From: Crocinitomicaceae bacterium
GTDB lineage: Bacteria; Bacteroidota; Bacteroidia; Flavobacteriales_G; Salibacteraceae
Direction: 5' to 3'
DNA length: 64,000 nucleotides
NCBI GenBank assembly: GCA_002707155.1
Contig: PAME01000024.1
Location: 1 to 64,000, forward strand
Below are positions 18,001 to 29,100 of this stretch, piece after piece; position 1 is the first letter of the stretch; every line of letters begins with the position of its first letter. The position numbers were made by a program, and so were the translations under genes. Below the pieces are notes generated by a model, which saw only the letters and a program-made list of their open reading frames with translations, was not told where the DNA came from and did no database searches.

Positions 18001-21000
18001 GAATCGGTACTGTTGTCATTCCATAAAAAGCTGTAGTTGGTAGCATTTGAAGATACCGCTTGTAATGCAATAGAACTACCTGCACATGCATTAAAAGTAC
18101 TGTTCAGTGATAAAGTTGGAAGCGTGTTTATAGTAACTTTAATTGTATCTGTAGTTGAGCAGCCATTTCCGTTAGCTGTAATTTTCGCCCAATATGTTCC
18201 AGTTTGATTTGCTGTTAAAGTTTGTAATGTTGAGTTATCAGACCATAAGTAAGAGCCATTTGAAATGGAACCTGCATTGAGTAAAGTACCTTGTGTGCCA
18301 CATATTTTTTTATCCGTCCCTAAATTGAACGCAGGTGCTGGTTTGTATGATATATTAATGCTGTCGTTAGTTGAGCATAGCGTAGTTGGATCCGTTACAG
18401 TAACAATATAAAAACCTGCAGTAGGGTTTGAAAGCGTTTGTGTTGAGCCTCCATTAGACCAGTTGAAGGTTTTGCCTAAATTACCAGCATCTAAAGTTAC
18501 TGCTGTACCAGCACAAACATTAATATCAGCTCCAACATTAACAGCGGGAGGAGTTGTTACCGTCGCGATTACAGTATCTACACCTAGACATCCATTTTGG
18601 TCTGTAACCGTTACTCGAAAAGTGTCTGTGGTCGAAACATTTATCATTCTGCTAGAACTAGATCCTGAAGACCATACCCAACTGTATGTTGAACCAGGGT
18701 TTTTTGCATCTAGAATAGTATCTCCACAAGAAGAAAAATCGACACCAAGATCTGGGTTAACTGGAGTATTTAAGTTTACCACAACAGAATCTACTTTTTT
18801 ACAAGCTTGAGTTCCTGGAAGAGTAACAGTTACCTTGTAGGTGCCGGAAGTATTTGCCGTGATAGTTCTTGCAGTAGCATTTGTACTCCAAAGATAAGTT
18901 GCTCCAGTATTTTTTGCATCTAGTGTCAGTGAAGTACCACAGGTGTTTTGTGTTCCTCCAAAATTTAAAATTGGAATTGAATCTATAATTATCGGCACAG
19001 TAATAGAGTCTTTGCAACCGCGTGTTGAGGTCGCAACAAGTTCAACATTGTAAATGCCTGCTGAAGCATAAGTAACACTTGAGTTGGTGCTAGTAGGTTG
19101 ATTAACGACGTTTTGAAAACGCCATAAATATCCAGAAATAGTTTCTCCTGTAGCAATTATAGTTTGATTTGTAAGTGTGCTAAGACTTCCAGCACATGAA
19201 CGGGCAAACGCGGAATCAAACTTAGCAATTGGCCCTGGATAAATATTGACTGTTTTTGATAGAGTATCAGTACAACCCGATTCTGTACTTACAATTAGTC
19301 GTGTTTGATAACTAGCGCCCGTATCGAATCTATGAATTGGACTTTGCTCAATACTTGTATCTCCATCCCCAAATGTCCATTTGTAAATTAAGGAATCTGT
19401 AGATTGAACGAAACTGTTGTTAGTGAAAACTGTTTGGTCGCCAGCACAAATATTTGTATTACTTGAATATTGAACTATAGGTATCGCGTTTATAGTTACA
19501 AGTTGACTACTTGTGTCAGAATAGTTGTTGCTATCTTTTGCTATTAATTGAACTTGGAATTTTCCAGATTGAGTGTAAGTATGCTTTGGTAGGCTATCCG
19601 TGCTTGTTGATCCATCGCCAAAATTCCAGAAAAAGGTTTGTGCATTAGTGGAGTTATTGGTAAACGAAAAGCTGTCGCCTTTGCAAACAGAAGTTGTGGA
19701 AAGTGTGAAACTGGAAGTAGGTGTATTTACTGTCTCAATGGTGTCGATTTTCTCATTGAAACAACCAAAGTTTGAGGTAGCTTTTAATTTCACTCCAAAT
19801 TTGTTATTGGTTGAATACGTGTGGCTAAAGAAATTTAATTTGGTTGAGTCCGTTGTTGCGTCGCCATAAGTCCAAATAAAACTTAAAGTTCCGTTACTTC
19901 CATTTGGAAGGAATGAATTATTTGTAAAGTCAACTTTTTTGCCATTTGAATTATCTCGTTGCATAGAAAACTGAACCACGGGGTCAGGTTCAATTTTCAC
20001 TTTTTTACTTAATCGACTAAAGCATGTTCCTTTAATGCCAGTTAGAGATATGGTATAGGTATTGGCTTTTGAATAAAGACGTCTAATCGTATCTCCACGT
20101 TGTCGCAATGAATCGTTAGGTGTGCCATCGCCGTAATTCCAGACATATGTCGTGGCAAGTGTGTCTGATGCATCAATAAGAACAACTGTATCTTTCTCGC
20201 AAACTGTATCTCTTTGAATAATAAAATTAGGCTGAGGCACTGGAAGAACGACAACATTTTGGGTATTAGTGCTTACACAATTGTATTCTGATATTGAAGT
20301 AAGTTCGGGTCTGAACGTTCCGCTATTTTGGTAAGTATGTTGAGTAAATGTTGTGCTGCTATCCTTGGTTCCATCGCCTAAATCCCAATGGTAGGTATGT
20401 AAGTTCTGAGCGGTATTTTTAATGAAACTAGTTTTTATTCCCAAGCAAAATGTATCTAAAGTAATATTGAAAGACGAATCGGGTAGAGGATGAATGTAGA
20501 CCACTTTGGTGATACTATCTCTACAGACATTTGTAATATCTGTTGGTGTAATCGATAGCTTTACGTTGTAAGCCGAATCAATTCCAAACCCTGGTGTGGT
20601 TGCCGCATAGTAATTTAATGGGTTTTTCTCAGTTGAAGTAGCCCCGTTGTCAAATGTCCAGTTGTAAAGCCATGTTTCTTTGGTTTTAAGTATACTTGAG
20701 TTATCGAATACCGAGGTATCGAATATACAAACACTTGCTTTTGCACTATCGAAATCAGCATCAACAAAGGAGTAGAACCGTACTGCATTCGTATCGCTTA
20801 TTGGACATCCTTTGTCTGAAGTTGCCTTAAGGATGATATCATTAGTGTCTGGAGTTGAATATGAATGCTTAAATGACGATGCACTAATTACTGTATCGGG
20901 TGTTCCGCCACTAAAATGCCATTTGTAGGTAAGAGTTCCACTTGAAATTATAGTGTTATTGGTTAAACGAATACTATCATCGACACAGTTGTCTGTGAAG

Positions 21001-24000
21001 GTGAAACTTGTGCTCGGTAAAGGGTAAATAACAACGGCAATTGTAGTATCGCTTCTGCAAGGATTAGTTATATCTGCGGGAGCCACTGTTAGTTTTACGT
21101 TGAATAATCCATCCGCCTTATATACATAGTTTGGGTCTTTGACAATAGAAGAATCGCCATCATCATATTTCCATTTATAGGTCAAGTTAGAACCATCAGA
21201 CATAGTGGATAGGTTGATGAATTTAGAAGTAGAGTCCAAACATTGACTAGCCAAACTATCTTCAAAGCTTGCAAACGGTAATGCATAATTTTTTACAACT
21301 ACTGAACTGTCATCGATACACCCTTTGTTACTTGTTGCTTTAAGAGTAACCGTATAATTACTTGATGAAGTACTTGCATAAGTGTAATTAAAACTACCTG
21401 CATGAGTGAGGGAAGTATTTCCATCACCCATATTCCAGTTATAGCTATTAGTACTTGGGTTGTCTATTGTTGAAATATTAGTAAACCCAATTTGACCTCC
21501 ATTGCAATTGTTGCCTCCAGTAAAAGCTGCTACTGGATTTGGATGAATTGTAATTGGGTTAGTAGCAACAATGCTTTTACAATTTTCGGCGACAACAAAG
21601 ATAGCAGGTGAGTAGGTACTAGTGTCGGAATGTTGGGTATAAGAGATTTGTGGAGATTGAACTGATCGCTGAGCTGTATTTAATGCATTTGCGTTCGTTG
21701 TTCCAAAATCCCAATGGTAAGTTGGGCTTACTAGAGTATTTCCTATAGGGCTTGTAGTCACTGTGGTGTTAAAGGTTACCGTACTGTCTTCACATTTATT
21801 AGCTGTGGTAAACGCTACGACTGGCATTGGCTTTATTCTAACCGATTTAGTAGAATCATTTTTACAGCCAAATTGACTCGTAGCACTCAATTTTATATTG
21901 AATGTTCCTACGGTGGAGTATGATTTTGATACGCTTGATCCTTGGTTGTTGGATGTGGTGGCATCACCAAAATCCCAATTATATGTGGTATTTGTTGTTT
22001 TGGCATTCACTAGGTTTAGCGCGGTTCCAAAACAAACATCGCCACTGTCAAGTGAAAAAGTAGGGGTTGGTAAAGGATGCACTGTTATTGGTGAACCAGT
22101 TATTGCGAACGAATCTTTACATCCTAAATTACTCTCCACATGAAGTTTTGGAGTAAATGTACCTGCATTAGAATACGTTATACCAGTTGGGTTTTGATTG
22201 CTCCTTTTGGCTGAGTTTGATGAATTTGTAGCAGACTCACCAAAGTCCCAATTGTAGGTTGTAGTATTGTTAACTGAAGTAGCTTGAAAACCAATTACAG
22301 AATCTATACAAAATTTAATTGGTGACCTAGCGGGAACAATAACAAGCGAGGTAATAGCACTTGGCAGCGGCCGAACTTGAATGTTACGTAATAGCGTATC
22401 TAAACAATTTGTATTTGACTTTACAACTAGCATAAGAACATCGGTGCGGTTTGCAGGACCCGGAGGAGCAATTCTATTGTATTGCACAGTTGCTAAATGT
22501 GATGGGTTGCTTTTAGTTTGTAAATCAATACCGTTTACATACCAGTAACTGGTATTTATACTGGTGGCACCAGAAATTGTAGACGCATTTTGAAATTCAA
22601 AGGTCTCGTTTGCGCAACGTTCAAAAGTAGTGGCTGTAATTCCAGCGACAGGGTTATCGTACACTGTAATTGCCTTTACTACCGTGTCCTTGCAGCTTGA
22701 GTCCGTTTCCATAATTAGTCGTACTGCATAATTGCCAGGGTTGGTATATTGTGTTGATCCATTATCTAGGTTCGCTTTTGTTTGAACAAGTGTACCATTG
22801 TTAACTGTGTCAAAATCCCAAAAGGAATTTTTGTAATTACCCAAAGAAAGATTAGTTGTAGTGTTCGTGAATGTTAACGTTCGGTCTTCACAAAGAGTTG
22901 TTTGCGGAGTAAAATTTATGTTGCTTGGGCTTGGGTTAACAAACACTTGAAATTCATGATAATTAAAGCAACCGGTAGTTGGGTTAGTCACAAGCACTGC
23001 ATAGTTGTCTGTGGTTAGAATGTTATAAAGATTTGTTTGACCAGAGTTAACGTCAGCTATACCGTTTTTATACCATTGATAAGTGAAGTTAGCAGCATGT
23101 GAGGCTTCTTTAGCATCAAGCTTTAAAGGTGCTTGGTTGGTGCACGTTGAGTATTTATTATTAAGAGTAACAACGGGTTCTGTTGGGCAATCTCCAATTA
23201 CGTAGCGTTGAGCAATGTTTGTTATTTCTGCTTTTTTGGTGAACATTGTTCCTGCACCGTCGTCTACAACACTTATTACAGGTGTATAATTAGAATTTAA
23301 GTTAGATGGAGTTCTAAAAATTCTGTATTTGCTTGGGGTAGAGCCAGAAGGCTTTTCATTTTGCAAATAATTAATCGTTATTTCTGGGTTTGCTATTGCA
23401 CTTCCGGGCTCTATTAAATAATAGCGTTCAAAGCTGTTGTTAGGTACTTGTTTTTCATAATACCTGCTCAAGGTGATATCTGTTGCGTAATTTGTTGTAG
23501 CGACTTTAGCGCCTATACCACCAAATCTTGAATTTGTGGTTGAAGGCGAACCCGCCCTAAGGTTAAATGGATCGGCATATTTAATAGTAATACCGCCAAG
23601 ACTGGCTTTGTCTCCAACAAACGAAGTGTTGGTTTCTCCAATTAATTCTGCTTGGTACTGCGGAGTTCCACTCGGATAAGACAGATTTAAATTTTTACCG
23701 TTTAGATTAAGTATTCCTTGAAATAGATTTAGGGTGTCAATAACTGAAATTGAAGTTTCTAGGTGCAAAGAGTCTGATAAATTTAAAAACAAATGTCCAA
23801 ATCTGGGAGGAAGCCCGCTTCCGCTAATTGCTCCTGATAATATAGTTACTTTACCGTAATTTGTGCCAACCGCAGGTAAAAGAAACATTCTGTTTTTGTT
23901 GTCATTATTTGAAATAATCCCGCTGTCTGCCTGCATTTGTCCTGCTAGGTTCAGCTTTTCAATGTTTTCAGAGTCATCCTGAATATAACGCCCATTTTTA

Positions 24001-24143
24001 ATAAATATACTTCCACCAGTATCAACTGTAAGAGGTAATCCTTTATTAATAATAAAAACAGAATCTGTTTGACCAAAACTCGAACTACCAGCCAACACAG
24101 CGAGCATTAGGCACCAAAAATTAATTATGTATTTCAGTTTCAT
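15039..24143 (-). CDS. 3034-aa PKD/Ig-like surface protein with type A T9SS C-terminal sorting domain
   Basis: A signal peptide (about 1-25, SSFGQ) precedes an N-terminal beta-rich region of about 370 aa. Residues about 380-1700 hold around 14 PKD-type modules (NWDFGDATT, NWNMGDGNT, HWDLGDGTK, FWNFGDGST and others). About 1715-2860 hold 16 Ig-like repeats of about 70 aa with the pattern NLG-x-D-x2-C, LDAGNPG, W, G-x-Y-x-V-T-V-T-D and a second Cys. One PKD module lies near 2885 (NYDFGDQNS). The last 80 residues (LYPNPNHGSFRLLLEL, YFFDMRG, LAPGMYFMQ) form a classic type A T9SS tail. A giant adhesin or surface fibre is the likely role. It is the fourth gene of the operon, with 6- and 8-base gaps to its neighbours. 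Each Ig-like repeat has paired cysteines that could form a disulfide outside the cell. Confidence 0.87.
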   Translation of the reverse strand: MKLKYIINFWCLMLAVLAGSSSFGQTDSVFIINKGLPLTVDTGGSIFIKNGRYIQDDSENIEKLNLAGQMQADSGIISNNDNKNRMFLLPAVGTNYGKVTILSGAISGSGLPPRFGHLFLNLSDSLHLETSISVIDTLNLFQGILNLNGKNLNLSYPSGTPQYQAELIGETNTSFVGDKASLGGITIKYADPFNLRAGSPSTTNSRFGGIGAKVATTNYATDITLSRYYEKQVPNNSFERYYLIEPGSAIANPEITINYLQNEKPSGSTPSKYRIFRTPSNLNSNYTPVISVVDDGAGTMFTKKAEITNIAQRYVIGDCPTEPVVTLNNKYSTCTNQAPLKLDAKEASHAANFTYQWYKNGIADVNSGQTNLYNILTTDNYAVLVTNPTTGCFNYHEFQVFVNPSPSNINFTPQTTLCEDRTLTFTNTTTNLSLGNYKNSFWDFDTVNNGTLVQTKANLDNGSTQYTNPGNYAVRLIMETDSSCKDTVVKAITVYDNPVAGITATTFERCANETFEFQNASTISGATSINTSYWYVNGIDLQTKSNPSHLATVQYNRIAPPGPANRTDVLMLVVKSNTNCLDTLLRNIQVRPLPSAITSLVIVPARSPIKFCIDSVIGFQATSVNNTTTYNWDFGESATNSSNSAKRSNQNPTGITYSNAGTFTPKLHVESNLGCKDSFAITGSPITVHPLPTPTFSLDSGDVCFGTALNLVNAKTTNTTYNWDFGDATTSNNQGSSVSKSYSTVGTFNIKLSATSQFGCKNDSTKSVRIKPMPVVAFTTANKCEDSTVTFNTTVTTSPIGNTLVSPTYHWDFGTTNANALNTAQRSVQSPQISYTQHSDTSTYSPAIFVVAENCKSIVATNPITIHPNPVAAFTGGNNCNGGQIGFTNISTIDNPSTNSYNWNMGDGNTSLTHAGSFNYTYASTSSSNYTVTLKATSNKGCIDDSSVVVKNYALPFASFEDSLASQCLDSTSKFINLSTMSDGSNLTYKWKYDDGDSSIVKDPNYVYKADGLFNVKLTVAPADITNPCRSDTTIAVVIYPLPSTSFTFTDNCVDDSIRLTNNTIISSGTLTYKWHFSGGTPDTVISASSFKHSYSTPDTNDIILKATSDKGCPISDTNAVRFYSFVDADFDSAKASVCIFDTSVFDNSSILKTKETWLYNWTFDNGATSTEKNPLNYYAATTPGFGIDSAYNVKLSITPTDITNVCRDSITKVVYIHPLPDSSFNITLDTFCLGIKTSFIKNTAQNLHTYHWDLGDGTKDSSTTFTQHTYQNSGTFRPELTSISEYNCVSTNTQNVVVLPVPQPNFIIQRDTVCEKDTVVLIDASDTLATTYVWNYGDGTPNDSLRQRGDTIRRLYSKANTYTISLTGIKGTCFSRLSKKVKIEPDPVVQFSMQRDNSNGKKVDFTNNSFLPNGSNGTLSFIWTYGDATTDSTKLNFFSHTYSTNNKFGVKLKATSNFGCFNEKIDTIETVNTPTSSFTLSTTSVCKGDSFSFTNNSTNAQTFFWNFGDGSTSTDSLPKHTYTQSGKFQVQLIAKDSNNYSDTSSQLVTINAIPIVQYSSNTNICAGDQTVFTNNSFVQSTDSLIYKWTFGDGDTSIEQSPIHRFDTGASYQTRLIVSTESGCTDTLSKTVNIYPGPIAKFDSAFARSCAGSLSTLTNQTIIATGETISGYLWRFQNVVNQPTSTNSSVTYASAGIYNVELVATSTRGCKDSITVPIIIDSIPILNFGGTQNTCGTSLTLDAKNTGATYLWSTNATARTITANTSGTYKVTVTLPGTQACKKVDSVVVNLNTPVNPDLGVDFSSCGDTILDAKNPGSTYSWVWSSGSSSSRMINVSTTDTFRVTVTDQNGCLGVDTVIATVTTPPAVNVGADINVCAGTAVTLDAGNLGKTFNWSNGGSTQTLSNPTAGFYIVTVTDPTTLCSTNDSINISYKPAPAFNLGTDKKICGTQGTLLNAGSISNGSYLWSDNSTLQTLTANQTGTYWAKITANGNGCSTTDTIKVTINTLPTLSLNSTFNACAGSSIALQAVSSNATNYSFLWNDNSTDSTLNPTSTGLYSVTVTDTATTCLSIASSNVTLNQAPVFNLGNDTNLCGGKSLLLSVGSSNYSTTWSTSSNSPAISVKAAGTYSVVSTYNGCSTKDTITITTSTPPIVNLGNSSSICSSDTLELDAGNAGGTFKWSDNSTLQVLKVAVSGFYAVTVTDVNGCIGNANANVQAYTSPTLNLGNDDTVCQSSTVILDAKNPGASFSWSNNSTAQVIQVSAANTYTVTVTDQNNCKAIDSIKISYISKPIVNLGGNISLCSGLKDTLDAGNPGLNFKWSTGQTSQTLEVINAGTFRVTVSDGGCFASDQIVASIRSIPNVNLGIDKIGCAGDSITLSSLNNYPSGTLYNWSNSTSNRTTKAGLTGKYTLKVTDANNCSNEDSVNIAIKAVPIITLPPSITACGSTTLDAGNPGAKFAWNNNAISQTINARQTGTYIVSVSISTCVTKDTSIVTINALPLVNLGSDVSACANNAPVLDAGHVGKTYLWKGGTTAQTFTPTSSDTIWVSVTDNLTCTGRDTVVVKFDAGVTVNLGSDLDSCHYQDVILDAQNAGSRFLWSNGSRTQTVSIGQSGAYSVTVTDAKNCKSNDAINVTLNAIPVVNLGNDRDVCDSVNLDAKNPGLSYLWNDNSTKQKLLAETAGTYWAHVTSAKSCVGRDTVTLGIKPTPNLNLGADTNICSGSTLTLNAKNTGNTVLWSNNTSNQTISVATLGKYWVKVTNSLGCSKSDTINVNLGVSPTIDLGNDTGFCINQELPLDAGNKGGSYIWGGPNNYVDSTQISTVSAAGKYYVQVTTSGGCIGSDTINFTPKTDTVYAYFLSTSKVEMADTVQFVDLSYPDITSWNYDFGDQNSSNLQDPEHRYLIEGKFNVKLTVSNGSCQDSRTKEIEVSKRLKQDAFDPSNPEESLETTEFVRANLYPNPNHGSFRLLLELSQEDNVALYFFDMRGTILHQEFITGVDSYVNDFHFSDLAPGMYFMQANLGRERKVFRVVISR

Positions 24144-24149
24144 ACCCTT

Positions 24150-26180
24150 TTATTTTTCAGCTGGTATTTCAATTTCTTTTATTTCAGACCTCATTATATC
24201 CCCTGCTATAGTATACACTCTTAGTTGATATTGATAAGTTTTGCCTTTTTCGAAAGTTTTGTCATTAAACACAGTGTTTGTTAATTGACCTGAGTAAGGC
24301 ATAAACCTTTTGTCATTTGTCATTTTTCGGTACACTACAAAACCTTCTACTTGGTTTTCGGGCAATGCAACCCATTTTAAGCTAACTACTTTTCCCCGGC
24401 GCTTTTTCTTTGCTGAGAAGCTTCCCAACTTTACATTTTCATTTTTATTCTTGCCAGATGTGTTTATTTGAAACTCGTTACTCAGTACAGATTTATTTCC
24501 AGCACTATCAACAGCTTCCATAGTGTAGCTGTATTTAGTTCCCGGATCAAACAATTTATCTTCATAAATACTTTCTTCTAGTTTTATCAAACGGCTGTTC
24601 AATTTCTCGTTGCTAGAGACTGTGTCTTTGAGGTTTTTACGGTAAATATTGTAGCCTTTTAAATCTTCATCCTTATTAGGCACCCATTCTACTTTAATGA
24701 TTTTTGACTCTTCCGTAACTATTTTAATAAACGGTTTTATTGGGGGTAAATGATCAGGAAGCTTGGCAACACTGTATTCTGATTTAAGACTGTAATTCCA
24801 AGAGGTATCTACAGCAGAAACGACATAATGAAAAGTGTTTTTTACGTTTTTCGACATGCTTTCGGTATAAAGAGTTTCTTTTGTTGGCTTTGCATTTACC
24901 ATTGTATATTCTTCTTCGTTGTTTGTGCCGTTATCAATTACTTTAAAAATAACATAACCCATTAAATCAGATTCTTTGCTCGGCTTCCATGTCAGATTTA
25001 CTTTGCCTGTATCTGTTGTTGTTTTAAGCCCAGTAGGAGGTAATGGCGGAATAATATCTCTAACTTGTACCATAGTAGGTGCGGAAATTATTTCATTTCC
25101 AGATGCATCAAAGACCCCTACTTTATAGTAATAAGTTCCAATGGATTCTACTTTGTCTTTAAATTCTAACACCTCTTTTTGTAAGGGGACGTTATTTAAT
25201 TTAACTGAATCTCCTTTGGTATCCAAATAACGATAAACATTAATTCCACTTCTGTCATCGTCATTAACTAGGAGCCAAGTAATAGTAACGTTTTGTGTGT
25301 CAATTTTAAAGTCCAAACCAAAAGCTTCTTGAGGAGGATCAAAATCGATTACGTCCGCATTGATTACTCCTGAAGAAGCACTTTTTTCCGAAAAATAATC
25401 TACTGCGAAAAACTCATACGTGTATGCTTCTTTTTTATCAATTGTATGGTCCACTAATAGGTGTTTTGGCCAAGGCAATAATTTACCAGCTTCGTCTATA
25501 TCACGCTGCACCGGATATACCGCTTTTCCTGTAATGGTATCCATTTGCCCTGAACCAGATGTTCGGGTAACAATTATTCCGAAGTACCTTTCTGGGTTAG
25601 GCTTAAAATTGAAATTTATTTTTCGTTTTTTCCTTTCAATTACAATGTTCTGAGGCGGTTGTAATTGCTCATAATTACCAGCAGTTATTTGTATTTGATC
25701 CATTTCAATTTCTTGTCCATTTTCAATTGCGGTTAATCTGTAGGTGTAATTGGAATTAGAAATTGCGCCTTCGTCTTGATAACCTACCGCAATTGCTTTT
25801 GCAAAATCGTTATTAGAAAATGCCTTTTGCAAAGCAAAAACAGAAGCAACATTTCCTTGAAATTCTGTTACAGTGATTTTTTGAAAAAGCCCCTTAAACA
25901 TTTCTAGTTCAGTAAAAGTTTCTGCTATTTTACTAACTTCAGAATCATTCCATAAGAGGGGAGAGGTATTTAGTTTTTGCCAATCAGAGTTGTTTGTCTT
26001 TCTGTACAGATTAAAGCCATCTTCATAGTATACCTTTTCGCAAACCCATTTCAAGAAAACTGAACCGTCTTCCATGTTTTTAGCTAAAAGAGTGTTTGGC
26101 TTTTTGTTTTCTTGAGCATTTGCCATTAATCCAAGCAATAAGCCAAGGAACATTAGGGATATGTGAATTCGCATACTCAT
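24150..26180 (-). CDS. Secreted fibronectin type III repeat protein (676 aa)
   Basis: A signal peptide (MFLGLLLGLMANAQ) is followed by about five FN3-like modules. Each carries the strand motif that appears as FNLYRKT, INVYRYLD, YVIFKVI, YNIYRKN and FVVYRKM, usually after a W or L-x-W-x-P segment such as LTWKPSKESDLMGY or VEWVPNKDEDLKGY. No T9SS tail, lipobox or membrane segment is visible, so it may stay in the periplasm or be held by a partner. Its ATG overlaps the stop of the 2453-aa gene by one base, pointing to coupled translation. It is probably a structural or adaptor component of the surface system. No enzyme motif is seen. Confidence 0.75.
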   Translation of the reverse strand: MSMRIHISLMFLGLLLGLMANAQENKKPNTLLAKNMEDGSVFLKWVCEKVYYEDGFNLYRKTNNSDWQKLNTSPLLWNDSEVSKIAETFTELEMFKGLFQKITVTEFQGNVASVFALQKAFSNNDFAKAIAVGYQDEGAISNSNYTYRLTAIENGQEIEMDQIQITAGNYEQLQPPQNIVIERKKRKINFNFKPNPERYFGIIVTRTSGSGQMDTITGKAVYPVQRDIDEAGKLLPWPKHLLVDHTIDKKEAYTYEFFAVDYFSEKSASSGVINADVIDFDPPQEAFGLDFKIDTQNVTITWLLVNDDDRSGINVYRYLDTKGDSVKLNNVPLQKEVLEFKDKVESIGTYYYKVGVFDASGNEIISAPTMVQVRDIIPPLPPTGLKTTTDTGKVNLTWKPSKESDLMGYVIFKVIDNGTNNEEEYTMVNAKPTKETLYTESMSKNVKNTFHYVVSAVDTSWNYSLKSEYSVAKLPDHLPPIKPFIKIVTEESKIIKVEWVPNKDEDLKGYNIYRKNLKDTVSSNEKLNSRLIKLEESIYEDKLFDPGTKYSYTMEAVDSAGNKSVLSNEFQINTSGKNKNENVKLGSFSAKKKRRGKVVSLKWVALPENQVEGFVVYRKMTNDKRFMPYSGQLTNTVFNDKTFEKGKTYQYQLRVYTIAGDIMRSEIKEIEIPAEK

Positions 26181-29100
26181 TATATACCCATACTAAATCC
26201 CATATTAAAACTCTTGGAGCAACCTAAAACAGTAGCGCTTCCATTTAATTCCCCTGAAATAATTTCTTTATCAAAATCTGCTTCTAATTTACCATGTAAT
26301 CGAACACCACCTATAGTGAAGTTTGGTACAGGCCATGGTGGCTCTACTGTTAGAGAGGCCCTAAAGTCAGCGCCTACCATTACACGATTTATTGCGAATG
26401 ATGGACTATAAGTAAATTTGGCCTCGGCAAAAATAGTAAGACTAGCTCTAGCACAAATATCTGCAATACCAATACCTATACAACCTCCTGCTTTAAATCC
26501 ACCGTAAACCCCAACTTCTGTTGTTTTCTTGTCCATTAGCAAGAACCCACCACCACCAAATCCAGAGCATGTTGGAAAAATTTCGATTTGTTTAGCTTTC
26601 GAACCTATCGCTACATTCCAATCTCCTTTTTTAGATTCGATAACCATAGTTCCGCTAATACAAATAGGTTTAGCACTTGACACGGCACCACTAACCAGTA
26701 AATAGTCTTTTCCACTATCGTAGTGCATTTTCACTTTTCCCTTAACGCCTGCAGCACCACTGGTAATTTTCTTTTTTAGGTATTTAGGCCCTTTTTGTTT
26801 TGGACCTTCTTTGGCAAGTTTTGGATCTTTAGCTCCTGTTCCTCCTCCTGGTATAACTTTCTCTGCTAGTGATCCTGAAACTTTAAAATCTTTAGAACCC
26901 GTTTCAATCAATAGATCATCGCTTCCTTTCTCGTATCCAAAAATTATGTCTTTTTTGGAATTGGCTGAAACAGATATTTCACCAATGGAAGAATTAGAAG
27001 CAATTACTTTTACGGTTTTGCTTCTACCAGCTTCAACAGCTAATGTGTTACCATCATAAGCGCCTTTTAAGCCATATTGGCCACTCGTGGCTTTGTAAAA
27101 TGAGACAAGGTAACTACCTTCTTTGTAAGAAATAAGATTAGAGGTTCCACCAGCAGTAATCGTGCGGGTTCCATCAGAAAGTTTTATGCTTTTGTTGGTA
27201 TAAGAAACATTTGCTAGGTATTTTCCATCTTTAAGTTCAAGGTCCGAATCTTTTGTAATAGCTAGACTTCTTGTTCCTTTACTTGCTTTAATGAGATCAT
27301 TTCCTTCACCTAATGCTAATGTAACATTGCCGTCGGTATAAGATGCGCTTCCCTTATCAATGGCCACCTTGTGTTTGCTAACTTCAAGTTCAAGCATTTT
27401 GGTGCCATTTACTTTTATTTTGTTAGAACCATAATCTACAGTGGCGGTTCCGGTACTTACGAATGAAGCAGTGTTGGTTCCATCAGTGGCGGAAATTGAT
27501 TTTACACCGTTTTTGTTTTCAAGCGCAATTGAATTACTGCCTGTTTTAAGCTCCATTTTTGTTGGGTTAAGGGCAAATGAGTTGGTTCCGTCACTAAAGT
27601 TAAGGTCTTTAGATTTACTAAATGAAGCAGTGTATGAGTCATACTTCAAATCAACACCTTCTGTACTAATTTTTACAGATTTTTTCGTTCCATCAGCATA
27701 AGAAGCACTTTTATCTTTGTTTAGCTTTATAGTTTTGGTTCCATCCGATAAACTCAATCCTGCTGTACTTGCTGCGAATGAACGTGTTCCGTCAGAAAAG
27801 CTAAGCGATTTATTGGTTCCAAAAGAAGCAACGTAACTATCGTATTTAACACTAACCTCGTCTTTTGAAAGCGTCAATTTTTTACTTGTTCCCTCAGCAA
27901 ATTCAAAGGATTTGTCTGATTTTAATTTAATCGACCTTATTTTGTCATTTAACTTGACTTCTGTTGGTGTAAAGCTCATTCCATAAGTTCCGTCACTGTA
28001 TGTAAATTCTTTACTGGTTGCGTTTATGGCAAGATTGTAAGAGTCGTATTTAACCGTTAGTCCTGTACTTGAAATTTCAAGCTCTTTAGTTGCCCCATCT
28101 TTTAACTCTACTGATTTATCCGAATTTAATGCTATGCTTTTTGATCCAGAACTTAATTTGTAGGCACCTGCTCCAGTTCTTTCTGCGGTATATGTTGCTG
28201 TTGCATCTGTAAGGGCAAGTGTTCCATTATTGGCATTGTCAAGCGATATTTTTACGGTGTTTGTACCTTTTTTAACCGTCAAGGATTTCATGCTGCTGGT
28301 TGAGCTAATGGTACATGTATAGCCGTTTTCGGTAAACGTATGAGTTCCCATATTATTTACAAGCCCCATAGCTACTGCGGTTCCTGCTTTCTTTAATTCA
28401 TATTGGCTACCAAAGTTCAAATGGAAGTTGGTGCTACCAATATTCAAGTCAAATTCTTTGCTAGTGGTTATTTGAAGATCGAATGCCGATTCTGAGTATT
28501 TGAAAGTACCTGTTTTTGCTACCACATTTGCATCAACTACAATTGCTTTTCCATTTTGAGAATATGAAATTTTTCCACTTCCAGCTTGGTTGGCATCAAT
28601 ACCCATAGAAACTCCATTATAGGAGAATGCTAAATCCGCTTCGTTTGTGTTGAGATTTGCCTTAATGCTATCCGAGCCAATTTTCATGGCAAGTTTACCC
28701 GTGGCAGCGCTTTGATTTGCCGCCAAGTAAAGTGCATCGCTGCCATCCTTTATGAAAAAAGACCCTGATTTTTTGGTAACATCTCCATCAATTTTTAGTT
28801 CTTTAGTTCCTTGAGTCAAAGCAAGTTTACCAGTACCAGATTTGTCTCCAGTTATAAAAAACTTTGTTCCGGAATAATCTGAATAGAAGGTTGCACTGGT
28901 TGAAGTAGCAGCAGTATATATGGAATCTGACTTTACTTTTAATGCAAACATTCCAGTCTGTGCTTTCTCATCAGCAGAAACATACACTGCTTTAGTAGCA
29001 TCTTTAGCCATAACAGAGAACACATCATTATTTAATCCAGTTTTAAATCGGTAAACACCTTTAGAAATTTCTAAGTTGCCATTTCCATCCTTGTCAGCGT

